64,000 nucleotides of DNA from Melieria omissa (Eukaryota > Arthropoda > Insecta > Diptera > Ulidiidae). The stretch is from positions 107,641,486-107,705,485 of the forward strand of contig OZ020269.1 in assembly GCA_963971225.1 (NCBI GenBank). The letters run 5' to 3'. Shown here piece after piece: positions 12,953 through 25,490 of the stretch (position 1 is the stretch's first letter; each line of letters opens with the position of its first letter). Below the pieces are notes generated by a model, which made no database searches, had not been told where the DNA came from, and saw only the letters and a program-made list of their open reading frames with translations. The position numbers and the translations under genes are program-made.

Positions 12953-13038
12953 GGTAAGTTATGTTAGGTTTTGGTGGTTGCCTCTGTAAGACACACTCGG
13001 ATGCCTAAAAGACCTTTGTGATACCACATATTTCATCC
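12953..13038 (-). mobile_element. SINE 3-prime fragment
   Basis: The reverse complement of this segment matches the 3-prime part of the SINE at 35584-35924: the shared core reads GAAATATGTGGTATCACAA, followed by diverged matches through GAGGCA-CCACC and an AACCTAAC-type tail. The tRNA-like head is absent, as in a 5-prime truncated copy. Confidence 0.75.
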
Positions 13039-13096
13039 TTTTTTTTTAATGACTATACAACGCTGTTTTAAGTATAAAATAAAATATACAACAAAT

Positions 13097-13337
13097 GGCC
13101 AACGCAGCTCTGATGACAGGACTTTGGTTCTTATTTCGATCTTCGTTGACATTTTGACCAAAACGTGGTTGACCAACGCAGCTCAGACAGGACTTTGATT
13201 TTTTTCGATATTCGTTGACATTTTGACCAAAACGTGGTTCTATCTTAAAAAAATTGGCCGACACAGGTCTGATGACAGGCCTTGGGTGTTTTTTTCGATA
13301 TTCGTTGACATTTTGACCAAAACGCGGTTCTATCTTA
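13097..13337. repeat. three-copy tandem repeat, 70-90 bp units
   Basis: The 29-bp core TTCGTTGACATTTTGACCAA plus AACGYGGTT recurs at 13142-13170, 13211-13239 and 13301-13329, each preceded by a diverged GACAGG-ACTTTG segment. The minus strand is open across the array and reads FGQNVNEYRKK three times, but unequal spacing and lack of a start or domain make a protein unlikely. Confidence 0.85.
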
Positions 13338-16300
13338 CCAATGATTCGTTGAGTCTGAGTTCTGAGCTTAGAAATTATTTGAGTAGAGGTTACTTCACAG
13401 AGTTGAGGTTTCACGAAACCCCAAAGAAAGAAACTTCACAGTGTTCAATCGTACAAACTCGGTGATTAGTTAGGTTCTCTCAAAATTTCGGAGATGATTT
13501 CGTCTGGAAATAGTTGCTCCCATAAATCGATTGTTTACACAACAATAATGCATTCCTTCTTTGTGTAGCGGGTTATTTTGAACTATGGAACCAATCGTAG
13601 ATGACAGCTGTCATATTTTACAATTTACAATTTATTTATTTATTTAGCCAATTTTAGAGTTGCTTATTGCACAGAAAAAATCTAAAGATTTAAATTGTGC
13701 AATTTTAATGAGATATCCTGTGATCCTGTGTAACTGCTGATTATATAAGCCACGTTTCGAATTAGACTGAGAAAAAATTTTATGTAAATATTAGTGTTAA
13801 ATCGAAGGTGGATTTTTGGCCGAAGTCGAAGCAGAATATTTAGCATAGCAAAAATATTCGGTCGAAGGTCGAAGCCGAATACTTACAAGAAGAGGAAAAA
13901 ACTGATAAAATGTAGCTGTTCTTTCTTTATTCATTACTTTGTTCCACTTAAGAATTAATAATAAGAATAAGAATATGTATACATATATATTTATATCTGT
14001 GGCATTTTGACAAAACAACCTAAGTCTAATTTTCAAAATATTCAGGAGAGCGAAAAAACTGATGAGGTGCAGACCAAATCTCATACAAAACTTGAGAAAA
14101 GTTGAAATTATACACGTCATATCTCTGTAACTAAATGTCATAGAAACAAACCGATTATACCAAAAGAAGCGTCTTGGAATTGGAATTGGAAATTTGACTT
14201 AAGTGGACTTAAGTGCTTTTGTCAAAATTCCACAGATATACATATATACATATTTTTGTAAAAAAAACAGTCTTTGAGTTTAGTTTTTTTAATAAAACCA
14301 AAAAATTTAACAATTCAGTTGGTATAAATAGCTGTTTTTTATCCTAATCTTGAGTCCGAAATGTCTATAAAACCCGATATTTGTTAAATATTTAGCGCAA
14401 AAATATTTGACCAAGTTATATCATCCAGAAATCTTCAGTGGGCTTTCAGAAATCATTACTGCGGACATCTTTTTTAGCGTAAGAGTTGAAAATCGTCATA
14501 GAAAATGGTAGAATCGTATCCATAAGACTGTTGCATTCTTACTGACTGTAACCAGCCCACGTTCGAGGATTTGTCGAAGCAGCCACATCCCACTTCTACT
14601 CCTCATCTTATTAAATCCCTGATGAGACTAGTTTTGAAGCATTTCTGGACACATTCCATCTAATCATCGTTTATGAGTGAATTTGTTTGTTGCTTTCATT
14701 GCTGATCTTGGAAGATGCCACCATTGCAAATGTTGTTGTTGAAAAAAGTATTTTTTTCTCTATTTAAAACTTCGGGTTTTTGCTTCCGCTCAGTGCATGT
14801 TAACTATATAGTTGACATCCCAGTAGTTTCAGCTGTCCCAACCACTTTCAATCTGCGATTCCTCACCACAATTTTATAAATTTCTTTTGGCATTATTTGG
14901 GCCGTTGTAACCACAATGAGGCATTCTGAGTGCACTTTATTTAAATTTATAATTGTATTTGTTTACAAATTCAAATTGTATTTTTTACAAATTCGTGTGT
15001 TCTTCAAAAATCATTCGATTCGATTTGTATTCATTTATTATTTTCGATTTAAAGCTTTGGTCTTCTTAATCCTTTCAGTGTGCTTTGCTTCTAATGTCTT
15101 CTACGTGCAGAGCGAAATCTTACTGGTATCACAGTCTCTTCTTCTGAAGGTCATCCTCAAGGCCATTAAGCTAAAAATAAAAATTATTATTTTTGGTTGA
15201 ATTTGATTGATTAAATTTTATTGATTAAATTTTGTAAAATATTCAACATTTAATTCAACATTTAATACTAAAAACTAAGCCATACGGCGGAGCCTCGTTA
15301 AGCACTAAACACTAGTTTTGACCTCTAATACTGAGAGTCAAGTTTTTCAAGCTTTTGAATTTCCCATTGCAGCAAAATAAATTTAAAATTTTTTTCTCAT
15401 TTGGCACACATTCTGACAATGAAATTTCGTCTAACCGCAACTTAAAACAAATGTAATGGTCACTTTGTGTGTCGTGGCTTTGCCAACATTTATTCAAAAA
15501 ACCAAAGTCCCTAAACTAAAAACATTTTAAATACAAACTACACAGTACGATTATGTTTTATTTATGCACATAAAAACATACACAAACAATTGACAGATGA
15601 CTGCAAAGCCAGTCAGGCAGTCGGGCAGTCAGTCAGTCAAGCAAACGAAGGTACGAAATGGATATTTCACGGCATTTTACGGCGAGTTGACTTGCGCCGT
15701 GTGCCGTAAACTATGCTATGTTTTGTTTGTGTGTTTAGATGTGTGTGTGTGTTACAATAACAACATCAACCATAGCAAACAGCAACAAAATCGATATAGC
15801 ACGGCGCAGAGCAGATAATCCATCATGCTCGAAAGCGCCGTGTGATGTTGTGTCAGTGGTCAAACACTCACGCAAGCAACACACACACACACACTCAGAG
15901 GCGCGTAGTAGTGGCACAAGCAACACGCACCGCAATGGGCGTGCGGCATGACGACAGGGCGTTTGCGTTTCCTTTCGAAATTGAGAGATTCATTTCCTGT
16001 GGCATTGCGTTTGGGCGCTGCCACTTTGTCTTCTTGTTGAAATCAAGGTCAAAGCAGCAAGAACGAAACCGAGCCGAGAAGGACCGCCGCGTGTGTGTGT
16101 GTGTTGTCTGTGTGGCGAAGCGGAAAAATGCCGAAATGTTTACTTACTTAAAGCATAATCGATCGCTAAAGCCCAACAAAGTCGGCGTATACATTAAATC
16201 CTGACAGCGGCTATTCGCTGCCGCCCAACACCCGCCTCCGGCCGCCCACAATGCGTGTCAAATATTTGCTACTTTGCGCAAATATGCCAGTTGCCGGCCC

Positions 16301-18695
16301 AACCCTTCGCCGAGCGCTTCGAGTAGGCTGTTGCATAGTTTTAGGCTTACCGGCAAATGTACTGCGGCCGGGCCGAACCATAAATCAATTGCGAGCTAAT
16401 GTGGCTTATGCGCGGCTTACGCGCACTCAATGCCGGATATGCGCACAATTAATGAGTGAGTGAGTGAGTGAGTGAGTCGTTCGCGCTTCGCTTTCGACAA
16501 ACTGTTATTTTTATTTATTTTTGTTTATTTCTTCATTTGTGGTGTTTTGGTGTTGCAGTGTTGAAGGAGTTTTGGAAGCGTGTGCGTGTTTGTACCAAAT
16601 GAAAAATTGACAAACATTTTCACGGCTGAGATGGCAATTGGAATGCCAATTTTGCGCATCACTTGCTGCCAATATTTGAAGAGAATTTTTGAACAAACAA
16701 CAACAACAACAACAACATCTAAGTTAAAGCGTTTTCTTTGCAAGTGGGTTGAAAAAACAGCAAAGTGTTGAAAATTTAATTTCACTGCCAGCGAAAGCAG
16801 CTCTCACAATGTTGGTTTAATATTAAATATTTACTTTTTTATTTATATTACGTAATATATTTTTTTTATTTCATATTAAATATTTATTTATTTATTTTTT
16901 TGAGTTTTTGAAGTAAACAAAATGATTGAAGTGAGCCTTGTTGTGTGAACAAATGAAACTAATTCGGTTGATCAGTTTTATTTGTTCACTCTAGAACGTA
17001 ACTTTGCGGGCCAATTATTTTGTATTTGAACTGTTTTTGTTCTGCTTTTGTTCTGTTTTAAACTTTGATTTAAGTCAAATAAAAAATTTTGACCTTTTAA
17101 AAATATGTATTGATGTCAAGTGTGACTGTCCACTGTGTGACTTTTCACTATACAATGGGCACGTTAGACTGTTTGAGAAATTATCAAAACTTGTTTACTT
17201 TAACCTTTTCGCTACAGGTTCTTACTGCAGAAAGTTAAAATTTAAAATTTTACGTTTTAGGTTTCTATGTGGTTATGTGAGCAACATTCCATAAAAAATT
17301 TTTAATTTTTATACTCGGACTCTGTATTTTAGAGTGTTTTTCTATGAGATTAGCTATATCGTTGTGGTTGTAATAATTACTCAAACATACAATTTTTTAC
17401 ACATAACGAAAATTTGAATATTTCTTCATTAACTTCAGCCAAAATTAAAAAAAAAATATCTAAATTGAGAGAAAACGTCAAACTAAAAAGTTTTCTAATT
17501 TTTTGCTTCTTCTTCCTCTACTATGTCAAGATATACCATTAAAAAACGTATTATTCTCTTCTTTTAACTTTAATATTCAGTTTTTTAATTTCGTATTTTG
17601 CCTGAAACTTCAAACTTTTCTAAGGACCAACACAAAATGTATTCTTAAAATCATAGAGGGTCCAGACGTCAAAAAAGTAGCATGTCGCCATATGGCAACA
17701 AAATAGCGATAGAGTTAAATCAAATACTTGCAAACGGTTATTTAACACAAACAATTTGATTATTAGACTTTAGTCGAACTGCTTCGAGTTGATTGATCAA
17801 ATTTTGATGTCTAATCAAATAATCTAATCGTACCTTAAGTATCGTTTATCAAATGAATTTTTTTGTACTAAGTAAATTTGAATTTGAATTTTTTCAAATT
17901 TTTAAACTAGTAGTTAAGAGTTTTCAAGTGATTCTGAATTATTTAGAAATATGGGCCAAAGGCACAGAAATACAAAGGAAATGCGAAACGCACAGTCAGA
18001 CCTCATTCAATAAATTTAAAATGATGAGAACGGTGACTGATGGTACTGAAATTTGCTGAGTGGCTGAAGTCAGAGTTTTGCACCCTTCCCCTCTTCCTGC
18101 TGTTTCTTTCTCTATAAAGAAACAGTGATAAATTGTCTAAAATTACAAAGAGCTCAAGTTGAGTCCATCTGCAACCTTTCTTGGACTGTCGTGCTCGCTT
18201 TTGCGTTCAAACGACCCAATGGGTAGCAGTGACCCCGATCAGAGCAACTTCTATAAATGCAACTCCAAGGTCGTTTCTGACTTAGGGGTCTAAGGTTTAA
18301 ACACAAATCCCTCAAACCAGTGTAGTGATAGACACGGCTTCATCTGTATTAAGGAAGAAAATCTTGCATCCTTGAAAAAAAAGTTGCAAAAGTACTTGAG
18401 TGTAGATTTTATTATGAGATCACCAAGAATGTTCACAAAGAAAACTCAATTCATTCTTATAAAATCTAAATGTATAAAAACCAGCAAATATACTTAAGTG
18501 CAAGTGTCCTTATGAGAACACAAAGAATAGTTGTTGGAAATCCACGAATGGCAAAGAAAACAAAATTTATTCTTAAAATGTCGAAGTATGTTGGCATATT
18601 TCATTTATCACATCAAAAACAAGTGCTGGCGTAGAAAACAATACATTTTCACTTTCACTGAGTTTCATTTGTTTTTATTTCACATTTGCAACAAA
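13338..18695. other. non-coding stretch, no gene recognised
   Basis: Very AT-rich. Simple repeats include (TG)n near 15740, (CA)n near 15880-15894, (GT)n near 16090, TGAG repeats at 16453-16476 and CAACAA repeats near 16696-16716. Scattered GTCGAAG-type short words occur at 13797-13885. No open frame carries a recognisable motif. Confidence 0.5.
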
Positions 18696-19680
18696 AGTAA
18701 GGGAGAGGGCTGGGTTGTGAACCAGGCTGGGTTGTGAACCATTACTGTTTTTTCTTTCCTTACTTGACATATCGCAAATCTTTCAACTGTCAAGTTTGTC
18801 TTATGATATGACTCTGCTTCTGTGGTTACACCGAAGTACAAACACGTATTGCTTGTGGCAGCAATCGAGTTTGAAAGACATCGTGTTTGAAAATCGACTG
18901 CGAAAACTTTTTTGCTTTTTTTAAAGTGCTATCCAAGTGACTGAAGTTATTGCAAAAATGTAAGTGTAACACATATTTATTTAGGGTATTGATTCTATTT
19001 CACGACCCAATAATTGTTTATGTTGAAATATGATTGGAAGTGTCGTTATTTTAAAAGTTTACAAAATGGCATCGTGGTTGGGCTGTGAACCACTGTGGGG
19101 GCTGGGTTATGAACCACCTGGTTTTCGAACTACATTTGCACTAGGACGGTCAAATATCGCCGGATTTATTAAAATAAAGTAATTTTATGTAATGTCACTC
19201 GGTTTCGGTGAGTTCACTTGAAGTGGGCCAATGAAAGAACGCGTTCGTATTTCACATGCAAACATTGCAACACCGATTAGGATGAAAAAAACACAAATAT
19301 TGAGCACTTGCATTAATTGCGATTTTTTGGCCTAATTGGCGCCATTATAACCTTTTTTCACGTTTTGAGTCTTCCTGATTAAATAAATTGTCAACTTATT
19401 TCAAAATTATGGGTGTTTTCTTCGTATCTTTCCACTTTAATTGCGATTTGCCAGATGGTTCACAACCCAGCCACTTTTTTGGAAAAGCGAAAAATCACAC
19501 CCTTAGAAAATTGGACGTAGAGAGTTAAATGTTAATCAAATCGGTAATCTGTCTTCATAACAAATTTGCGCGTTATATTTACCTTTCCAACGGTATCTTC
19601 GATTTTTCGATATCTTTATTCTGTGAAAAGTTAGAGCCAAAAAACAAAACCCGGTTCACACCCCAGCCCTCTCCCTTACT
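18696..19680. mobile_element. 985-bp terminal-inverted-repeat element with repeated internal motif
   Basis: Left end AGTAAGGGAGAGGGCTGGG at 18696 onward is matched by the inverse at the right end (CTCTCCCTTACT ending 19680); about 27 of 28 bp agree. A motif close to GCTGGGTTGTGAACC occurs at least six times: four forward (18710, 18726, 19077, 19101) and two inverted (about 19456, 19652). Subterminal repeats of this kind often bind transposase. No transposase frame is present, so it is probably a non-autonomous DNA transposon; superfamily not assignable from the ends. The flanks share only a few A residues. Confidence 0.75.
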
Positions 19681-20103
19681 AAAATGTATTTGATATGAAA
19701 AAACATAAATCAAGGAAAACACACACACAAAACTACTTTAGGCATATTAAAAAAATAAATAAAAGAAATTAACTAAAAACTTTTCGCTTACACGTGGCTT
19801 TTGATTTTGTTTGGCGCCAAAACACCGCTGCGACAATGACATGAAAATCTTCACTTAACGGCGTCGAAGAAGTGTTTACCGGCGGCTGCAATTTGTGGCA
19901 GTCGGCAAAACAAAAACAAGAAAAACATAACAACATAAAAACTTTAAAAAGCGAAGAGCAAAAATACTGCGCACTGCATTAGTTTGCATGCATTTGGCTC
20001 AAGGCCGCCGCCTGTCGACGACACACGGACGGACAGACGCAGCTGGAATCGAGTGCATCCAGCAGCTGAGAAAACGACGAGGACAACATTTCCACAACGA
20101 ATA

Positions 20104-20139
20104 ATGAAATTTAAATGCATTTTGCTTTTGTGCGGTGCG
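20104..20139 (+). CDS. candidate first coding exon (signal-peptide start) of an unknown gene
   Basis: ATG begins the peptide MKFKCILLLCGA, a short basic then hydrophobic run typical of a signal peptide, and is followed directly by a consensus donor (GCG|GTGAGT). The preceding 150 bp is GC-richer than the surroundings, as expected for a 5-prime UTR. No downstream exon was recognised, so the call rests on exon one alone and may be chance. Confidence 0.3.
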
Positions 20140-20219
20140 GTGAGTTGTTGTACTTGTAAGTTGCCTTGTGCGAGGCGCCAACAATTGAAGGCAACGTGGG
20201 CGCCATGAAGGTTGTGCAA

Positions 20220-21900
20220 AATGCCGTTAATGTGTTTAGCAAAGGTGCATGCGTTGTTGTTGTTGTTTATATTAAATAATATTCTTGTTTAATGCAACGA
20301 AATGGATTTCAATGCAGCAAAACCATTTAAGCAGCAACAATGCAATGAAACTTTAATTTTAAAGTGGTTATTTGACATTTTCTATAACTTGTAATGCATA
20401 TTAATTTCTAAGTAAATCATTGTGAGTATAAGGCTTACATATTTATTTATGCAAAGCAATAAAAGTTACTCAATTTACCCTCCATTACGTCAGCAATTGA
20501 TGGCAAAGCTTGCTCTATAAAATCGCAGCAACATCACTTCGTATGAACCAAAGTTGTGGCCAAAGTTTGCCGCATCGGTTAACAAATCATTAGCACAAAG
20601 AAACGCTTCCACTTAAATTGCCCATAAATCGTGACCGTAACAGATTACACCACTTGACACACACACACGCATACATATTCATACATTCATACACACACTC
20701 TACGCCTGTGAGGTGTTGTAGGTTATGAATGCAAATGGTGAAATATTCAACGATTCGCCCAACTTGTGCGAAGCGCTGAGATTTCGTTGAACAAAAAGCC
20801 AACAACTACAAGCACTCAATATTGAAATTTATATTTAAGTATAGTATTTTTTGTTTTGCATTGCATATTTTTCTCGCACATTAATTAAGCCGTTAATGCT
20901 ACGTTCAAGTCTTAATTACGCGCTGCATTTCGTTTCATTTCATCTTTGGCGGCCATTTTTATTTCATTCGCGATTCTCGCCGTGTGCCACTTGCGAGATA
21001 ATGAACGCTTAATTGTTGGCATTTAAATTGCAATCAAGTTGAAAGCCGGCGAGGGGGTGGGGGGAGGGCCACGTGCGGACATGTATGGGGCGAGACACGA
21101 GTGCACTCACATTCGGTCATTATATATCATTTTCACGAAAAGTGCTGCTTACGCTCGCCACGAGCGAAGCAAACGCACAAGTTTGGTTTAAAAAAAAAAA
21201 TCGCAAAAATTCATGTAAAACACAACTTGAACTTACGACTTAATGTCGGACACTACCGAGCAGATACTTGTTGTACTTTCTGATTTATGTTGTATTGTAC
21301 TGGCAGAAGAACGAGGCTTTTTGGCAGAAAGTTTAAAGGTCTAGATTTTTAATGTCTTTGTTTTGGTTTTTGATATTTTTCAGATACACCAAACGACTTT
21401 GTGCTCATTATGAACGTCAAGACTCTATAACCTTTTAAGGAGGAATCATAAAGCTGAAGCTTCCAAAGGGGAATGAGCACAACGAAATAAACTGTTGAGG
21501 AATACAAATGTGAGTTTCAGATTAAAACTATGCGTTCAGATGTCTGTTCTTTGGACTAATTTTAATAAACATTAAAATAACAATAAACAATAACAACATG
21601 TAGACAAACTCTTCCTTATACAAAGAAAAGAATATAAAATGATTTAACCCTTCTAGGATAAACGCATAAGAAGTTGTTTTGGCTCCAGAAATGATTAAAA
21701 GTTATCTGCATAAGGTTGGGTTATACTTGCTGCCAGCAAGGCCACGCAAAGACGCTATTGGGTCCTTAGCGATGCCAGTCAGAGTTCCGTTTAGGTGTGA
21801 CAAAAATAGTGATCTTTTAGGATGCTCTTTGATCTCACAAACTTCCAGAAGCCTTGCTTCGAGACTTGTTCTAGTCCTTAAAAGGTCGGAGCTCTTACGT
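20220..21900. other. non-coding stretch, no gene recognised
   Basis: Contains (CA)n near 20655-20667, a G-rich run near 21049-21068 and no open frame with recognisable content. Confidence 0.5.
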
Positions 21901-21904
21901 ACGT

Positions 21905-23060
21905 CAGGCGAGATCTAGAGATGGCGGGGCATTGGCACAGTAGGTATCTCAGAGTTTCTCTGCTGCCCACCTCCATGCATTTCCTGCAGCTTTCGTCGTT
22001 TTTAATGCCCATTCTATGAACATGTGCTGCTACTAGGGAATGTCCCGTTAGAGCGCCTACTAGGGCTCTGCAGTCTATTCTTGGGAGAGTTAGTACGAAT
22101 CTCGTTCCTTTTAGTTCGTAGGACTATCTGCATAATGTTTGTATAAAAATTCTTTTCAAGTTTCGCTATTGAAATCAAACAATGACATCTATACTCATCG
22201 TATGGAACACAAGTGATCCCATTGATTAGACCAATTTAGTGTTCCATAATGTTACTAAATCGCAGAGCGGAGATCTAGAAACTGTCCTTAATAAATTTCT
22301 TAGCGAATCTGAGTAGGATGCTACTTCTTGGCTCCGCAATACATTCCAAGGAGGGGAACGACGCGGATCCAAGACTTCTGACCCACAATAAATGCTCCAG
22401 AACACCATTGGCATTATCTGCATTACACTTCGTGCCAGCGTCACTTGGTACCAAGCCAACATAAGACTGTATGAGACAGTGCCCCTTGAGTACCCCAAGT
22501 CTCTCTCGTTAGTGTAATACAAGCCCTGCATAAGATGAAGATCTCCCCCACATGGACACCGCCTCGTTAATCATTGCCTCTTCAATCGCCGTTTTGAGCA
22601 TAGAGAGGAATGGTGGGATGTTAAACACGGCAAACACAATCCAGACTTGTTGAGCTCGTGAGTCTTTTTCCTTATTTCCCTCAAAAGCTCTGTGACCCGG
22701 TACCCAAAAAATAGTGACCAGTCTATCGAGGCAGAGTTTATCCAATCGGGTTTTGCATTTCTGTACGCATTTCGAGTTTGGTATTACCGCTGCTGTCGTC
22801 TTTATGGTCACTTGGCTGTCGAAATGAATGTTGATTCGAGAGTTAAGACGATTGTATCCCATCCAGCTCTGCCGCTCTCGTGACAGCGTATATCTCGGCT
22901 TGGAAGATACTGCAGTAATCTGGAAGCCTGAAAGACTATTGAAGGTCAATCTCCGGAGAGACTGCAGATCCGACATCCTCTGAAATCTTGGATCCATCCG
23001 TAAAGAAGTTGCAGGCATAATTAAGATGCAGTAGCTTTGTAGTAGCTTTGAAATATTCCA
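21905..23060 (-). pseudogene. decayed non-LTR retrotransposon: RNase H domain and C-terminal zinc knuckle
   Basis: Read on the minus strand, about 23040-22880 gives FFTDGSKISEDVGSA and, after a stop, SFRLPDYCS: the first catalytic Asp region of a LINE-encoded RNase H. Next come INIHFDSQVTIK and VTIFWVPGHRAFEGNKEKD (about 22850-22670), the remaining RNase H core with DSQ and WVPGH. Further downstream, about 22060-21910, the frame reads LTGHSLVAAHVHRMG followed by ESCRKCMEVGS and LLCQCPA, the Cys-rich tail after RNase H in Jockey/I/R1-type elements. Frameshifts and stops separate these blocks, so the element is dead. The order on the minus strand is that of a normal ORF2 end. Confidence 0.85.
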
Positions 23061-24418
23061 AAATTGCAGCTGACTGCGAAACTCCCACAACTCTCTTTTA
23101 AAAACTCCGTTTTTCACTATTTACCTTAAGAAATGCAACTCTGTCTCCCGCATCGCAGTGTATCACATTCAGATATACGACGGAATTAACAGTCGACTGC
23201 TCAAGTTGGTATTAAGTTTACTTTTTGTGCTTCTTTGATTGCACATCGTGCAGTATTTCAATTTCCTTACTCTTTTCATTTTTCTTTTCGCTCCGTTTTT
23301 ATTGCTCATGTCATGTCAGTTCTTTGTTTTCCCGCTCCCAATATTTGCCTGTTGTTTACTTTTTTTATATTAAATTTTTCAAGAGCAAACATTTTGCTGC
23401 TCACTGCCGCATCCTTGGAGCAAATTCGTTTCATCTGTTTCCTTTCTACTTAAATTGGCTTACAATTGTTGCGAGCGGAGGGACGCTTCACGACCGAATT
23501 GCAACTGAATTTCTTTGAACTTTGAATTTTGAACTTGGCGCGTGTTGTGGGTGGGCGCGTCAAAATTTTTAGGCCGAGCGTTGATTTCCGTGCCATGTTC
23601 AGCGCTATGCATGAGCAACAATTTACACACATAAATCAGTGTCTATGTTGTTATGTTTGTTGGCGAAAATCACGTGGGGGAAATTTTTATTATGTTGCAC
23701 AAGTTAAGCAACAATGATAGAAAAGGTTGAAGGTTGGCTGAAAGACCAGTAATAGCAAATTTTCTTATTATAGTCAAAATGCTGGAAATATTTTTGCAAA
23801 TCTTAAAAGCTCAAAGTTCAAAGTTCAGTAGGAAATGTTTGCGCTTTAAAAATGTATTATTTCTATCCAGTGGCGGTTCTGTACATAACATTTGAACCCA
23901 ATAACTTCCTGCACTTCCTCGTGGAAGTTTTTCAACCATTCTTCTTACTTAGGTCCTTAAAAAAGAAACTATTGGAACCATATTTGCCAGCCAAAGTGTT
24001 TGAACGTTGATGAATCAGAAATTAGTTTAGTTCGTTAGTAGTACACATTTTTTGTTTACGATCAACCCGTGTAATCTAAAGTTTGTGCTTTTTATATTAT
24101 TTTTAGATCTTTATCTACCATGCCACGTTTTTCTTTTTAGAGCTGGGCGGACATTGCAAGAAACCTCATATATTGACTTTTTTTCTTATATTCTTTAAAA
24201 TTACAAAAAAATGACCAGATTTATACAAAACTGATACCAAATGATTCAGAAAATGCCAAACTAATTTTGTATTATAATAAAATTCGTTTAGATTTGTAAA
24301 GGTGTTGCATGAAGAAACGTGATTTTATGAGCCAATTGATTTCTAACTTGTTGAAACTAATTCAAATCAAAAATAATTCGATATATATTTTTGAATTTAA
24401 AAAAAATCAATCTAAGAC
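23061..24418. other. non-coding stretch, no gene recognised
   Basis: AT-rich. A CAGTGGCGG word at about 23870, like a hAT end, has no partner nearby. No coding motif seen. Confidence 0.5.
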
Positions 24419-24985
24419 GGGGTCAACCGTGGGTTAAGGTGCGCATACGAGGGGCCTATTGACTTCAAAATTGGCGAAAACATTCGAGAAATATAAATAA
24501 ATAATAAAAACAAAATTATATAATTATAATTATTTTTGGAAAATCAAAATCTGGCAGGTTCAACAATGTGTTAAACGTTTTAATGGAGCAACTAAAACAA
24601 CATGAAAGTATGGGCCCATTGAGATCAAATTGAGTGAAAGTGCCCGTAATCTATAATAATTTAATTCATATTTTTCTTTTTTTTAATTTAAAGTTAAGTT
24701 GAAAAGGTCAACTATGGGTTAAGAGTTTGTATGGAAAAAGGAATAAATGGTTGCAAACTCGGTTAAAGTGCTCCAAATGATAAATAATTCTATACGCGTT
24801 TTTAATTTTTTCAAACAACAAAATCTATCGGGGTCAAAAAAGGGTTAAAACTATGTATAGGGAATATGTTTTAATGGGCCTATTGACTTTAAATATGGTG
24901 ACAGCACTTCAAATGAGAAATAACTAAGTATTTTTAATTTTTTTCATCAAAATTTTACGGGATCAACCAAGGGTTACGCCAAATT
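24419..24985. repeat. degenerate tandem repeat, five units of about 130-150 bp
   Basis: The anchor word GGTCAACCATGGGTTAA, in diverged forms, recurs at about 24421, 24558, 24706, 24831 and 24960. Between anchors, units share GGGCCTATTGACTTCAAA, CTCCAAATGATAAATAA and a TTTTTAATTTTTT tract in the same order. This is an old, diverged satellite or the repetitive interior of an unknown transposon. Confidence 0.8.
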
Positions 24986-25490
24986 TTACTATCAATGGGG
25001 AGCCCTACGAAATAACTTTGGAGTTATAAGTCGGACAGCATTGACGTTTGGTGCAGTGTTGCCTAATGGATCTATCATTCTACCGGCGTTCTAACGTTTT
25101 ATGAACGTTAAACAAGGGGCATGGCACTGTCTCTGTCTGCCAAATTTGCTCATAACTTTGGAACCATGAGTTGCACTTCAATGTCTTTCGGTATGAAGTA
25201 TCCAGTTAGAAACGTCTTTCGATTGGGAGAATATGGTGGGCATTGAAAAATGGGGCGTGGTACCACCCATACAACTCAAATTATTTATATGGAATAATTT
25301 CGGAATTCTAAGTCGTTTGGCAATGAAATTTGTTAAAGCATCGTCACATGGATCTGTTGCTCAACTGGTGAAATTTCAAGGGGCGTGACTCTGTTTTTGC
25401 CATACAAACTTGAGGATTACTTTGGACAAGGACCGAGTGTCGGTACGAACTTTTTGTTAGATGCGACCTTCGATCAAATGGTTTGCATTT
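24986..25490. repeat. second degenerate repeat block, GGGGCGTGGYAC-type
   Basis: Loosely repeated segments of about 130-150 bp share CATAACTTTGGAACCATGAGT-like and GGGGCRTGGCACTG-like words (for example 25117, 25252, 25378) and a following GGATCTRT word. Similar GGGCGTGGCACCGCCC words are common in repetitive DNA of flies (recalled, not searched). Confidence 0.5.

Noticed and set aside
13046..13414. Minus frame with three FGQNVNEYRKK repeats
   Set aside because: Derived from a three-copy DNA repeat with uneven spacing; no other protein evidence.
23865..23885. CAGTGGCGG hAT-like end
   Set aside because: No inverted partner or duplication found nearby.
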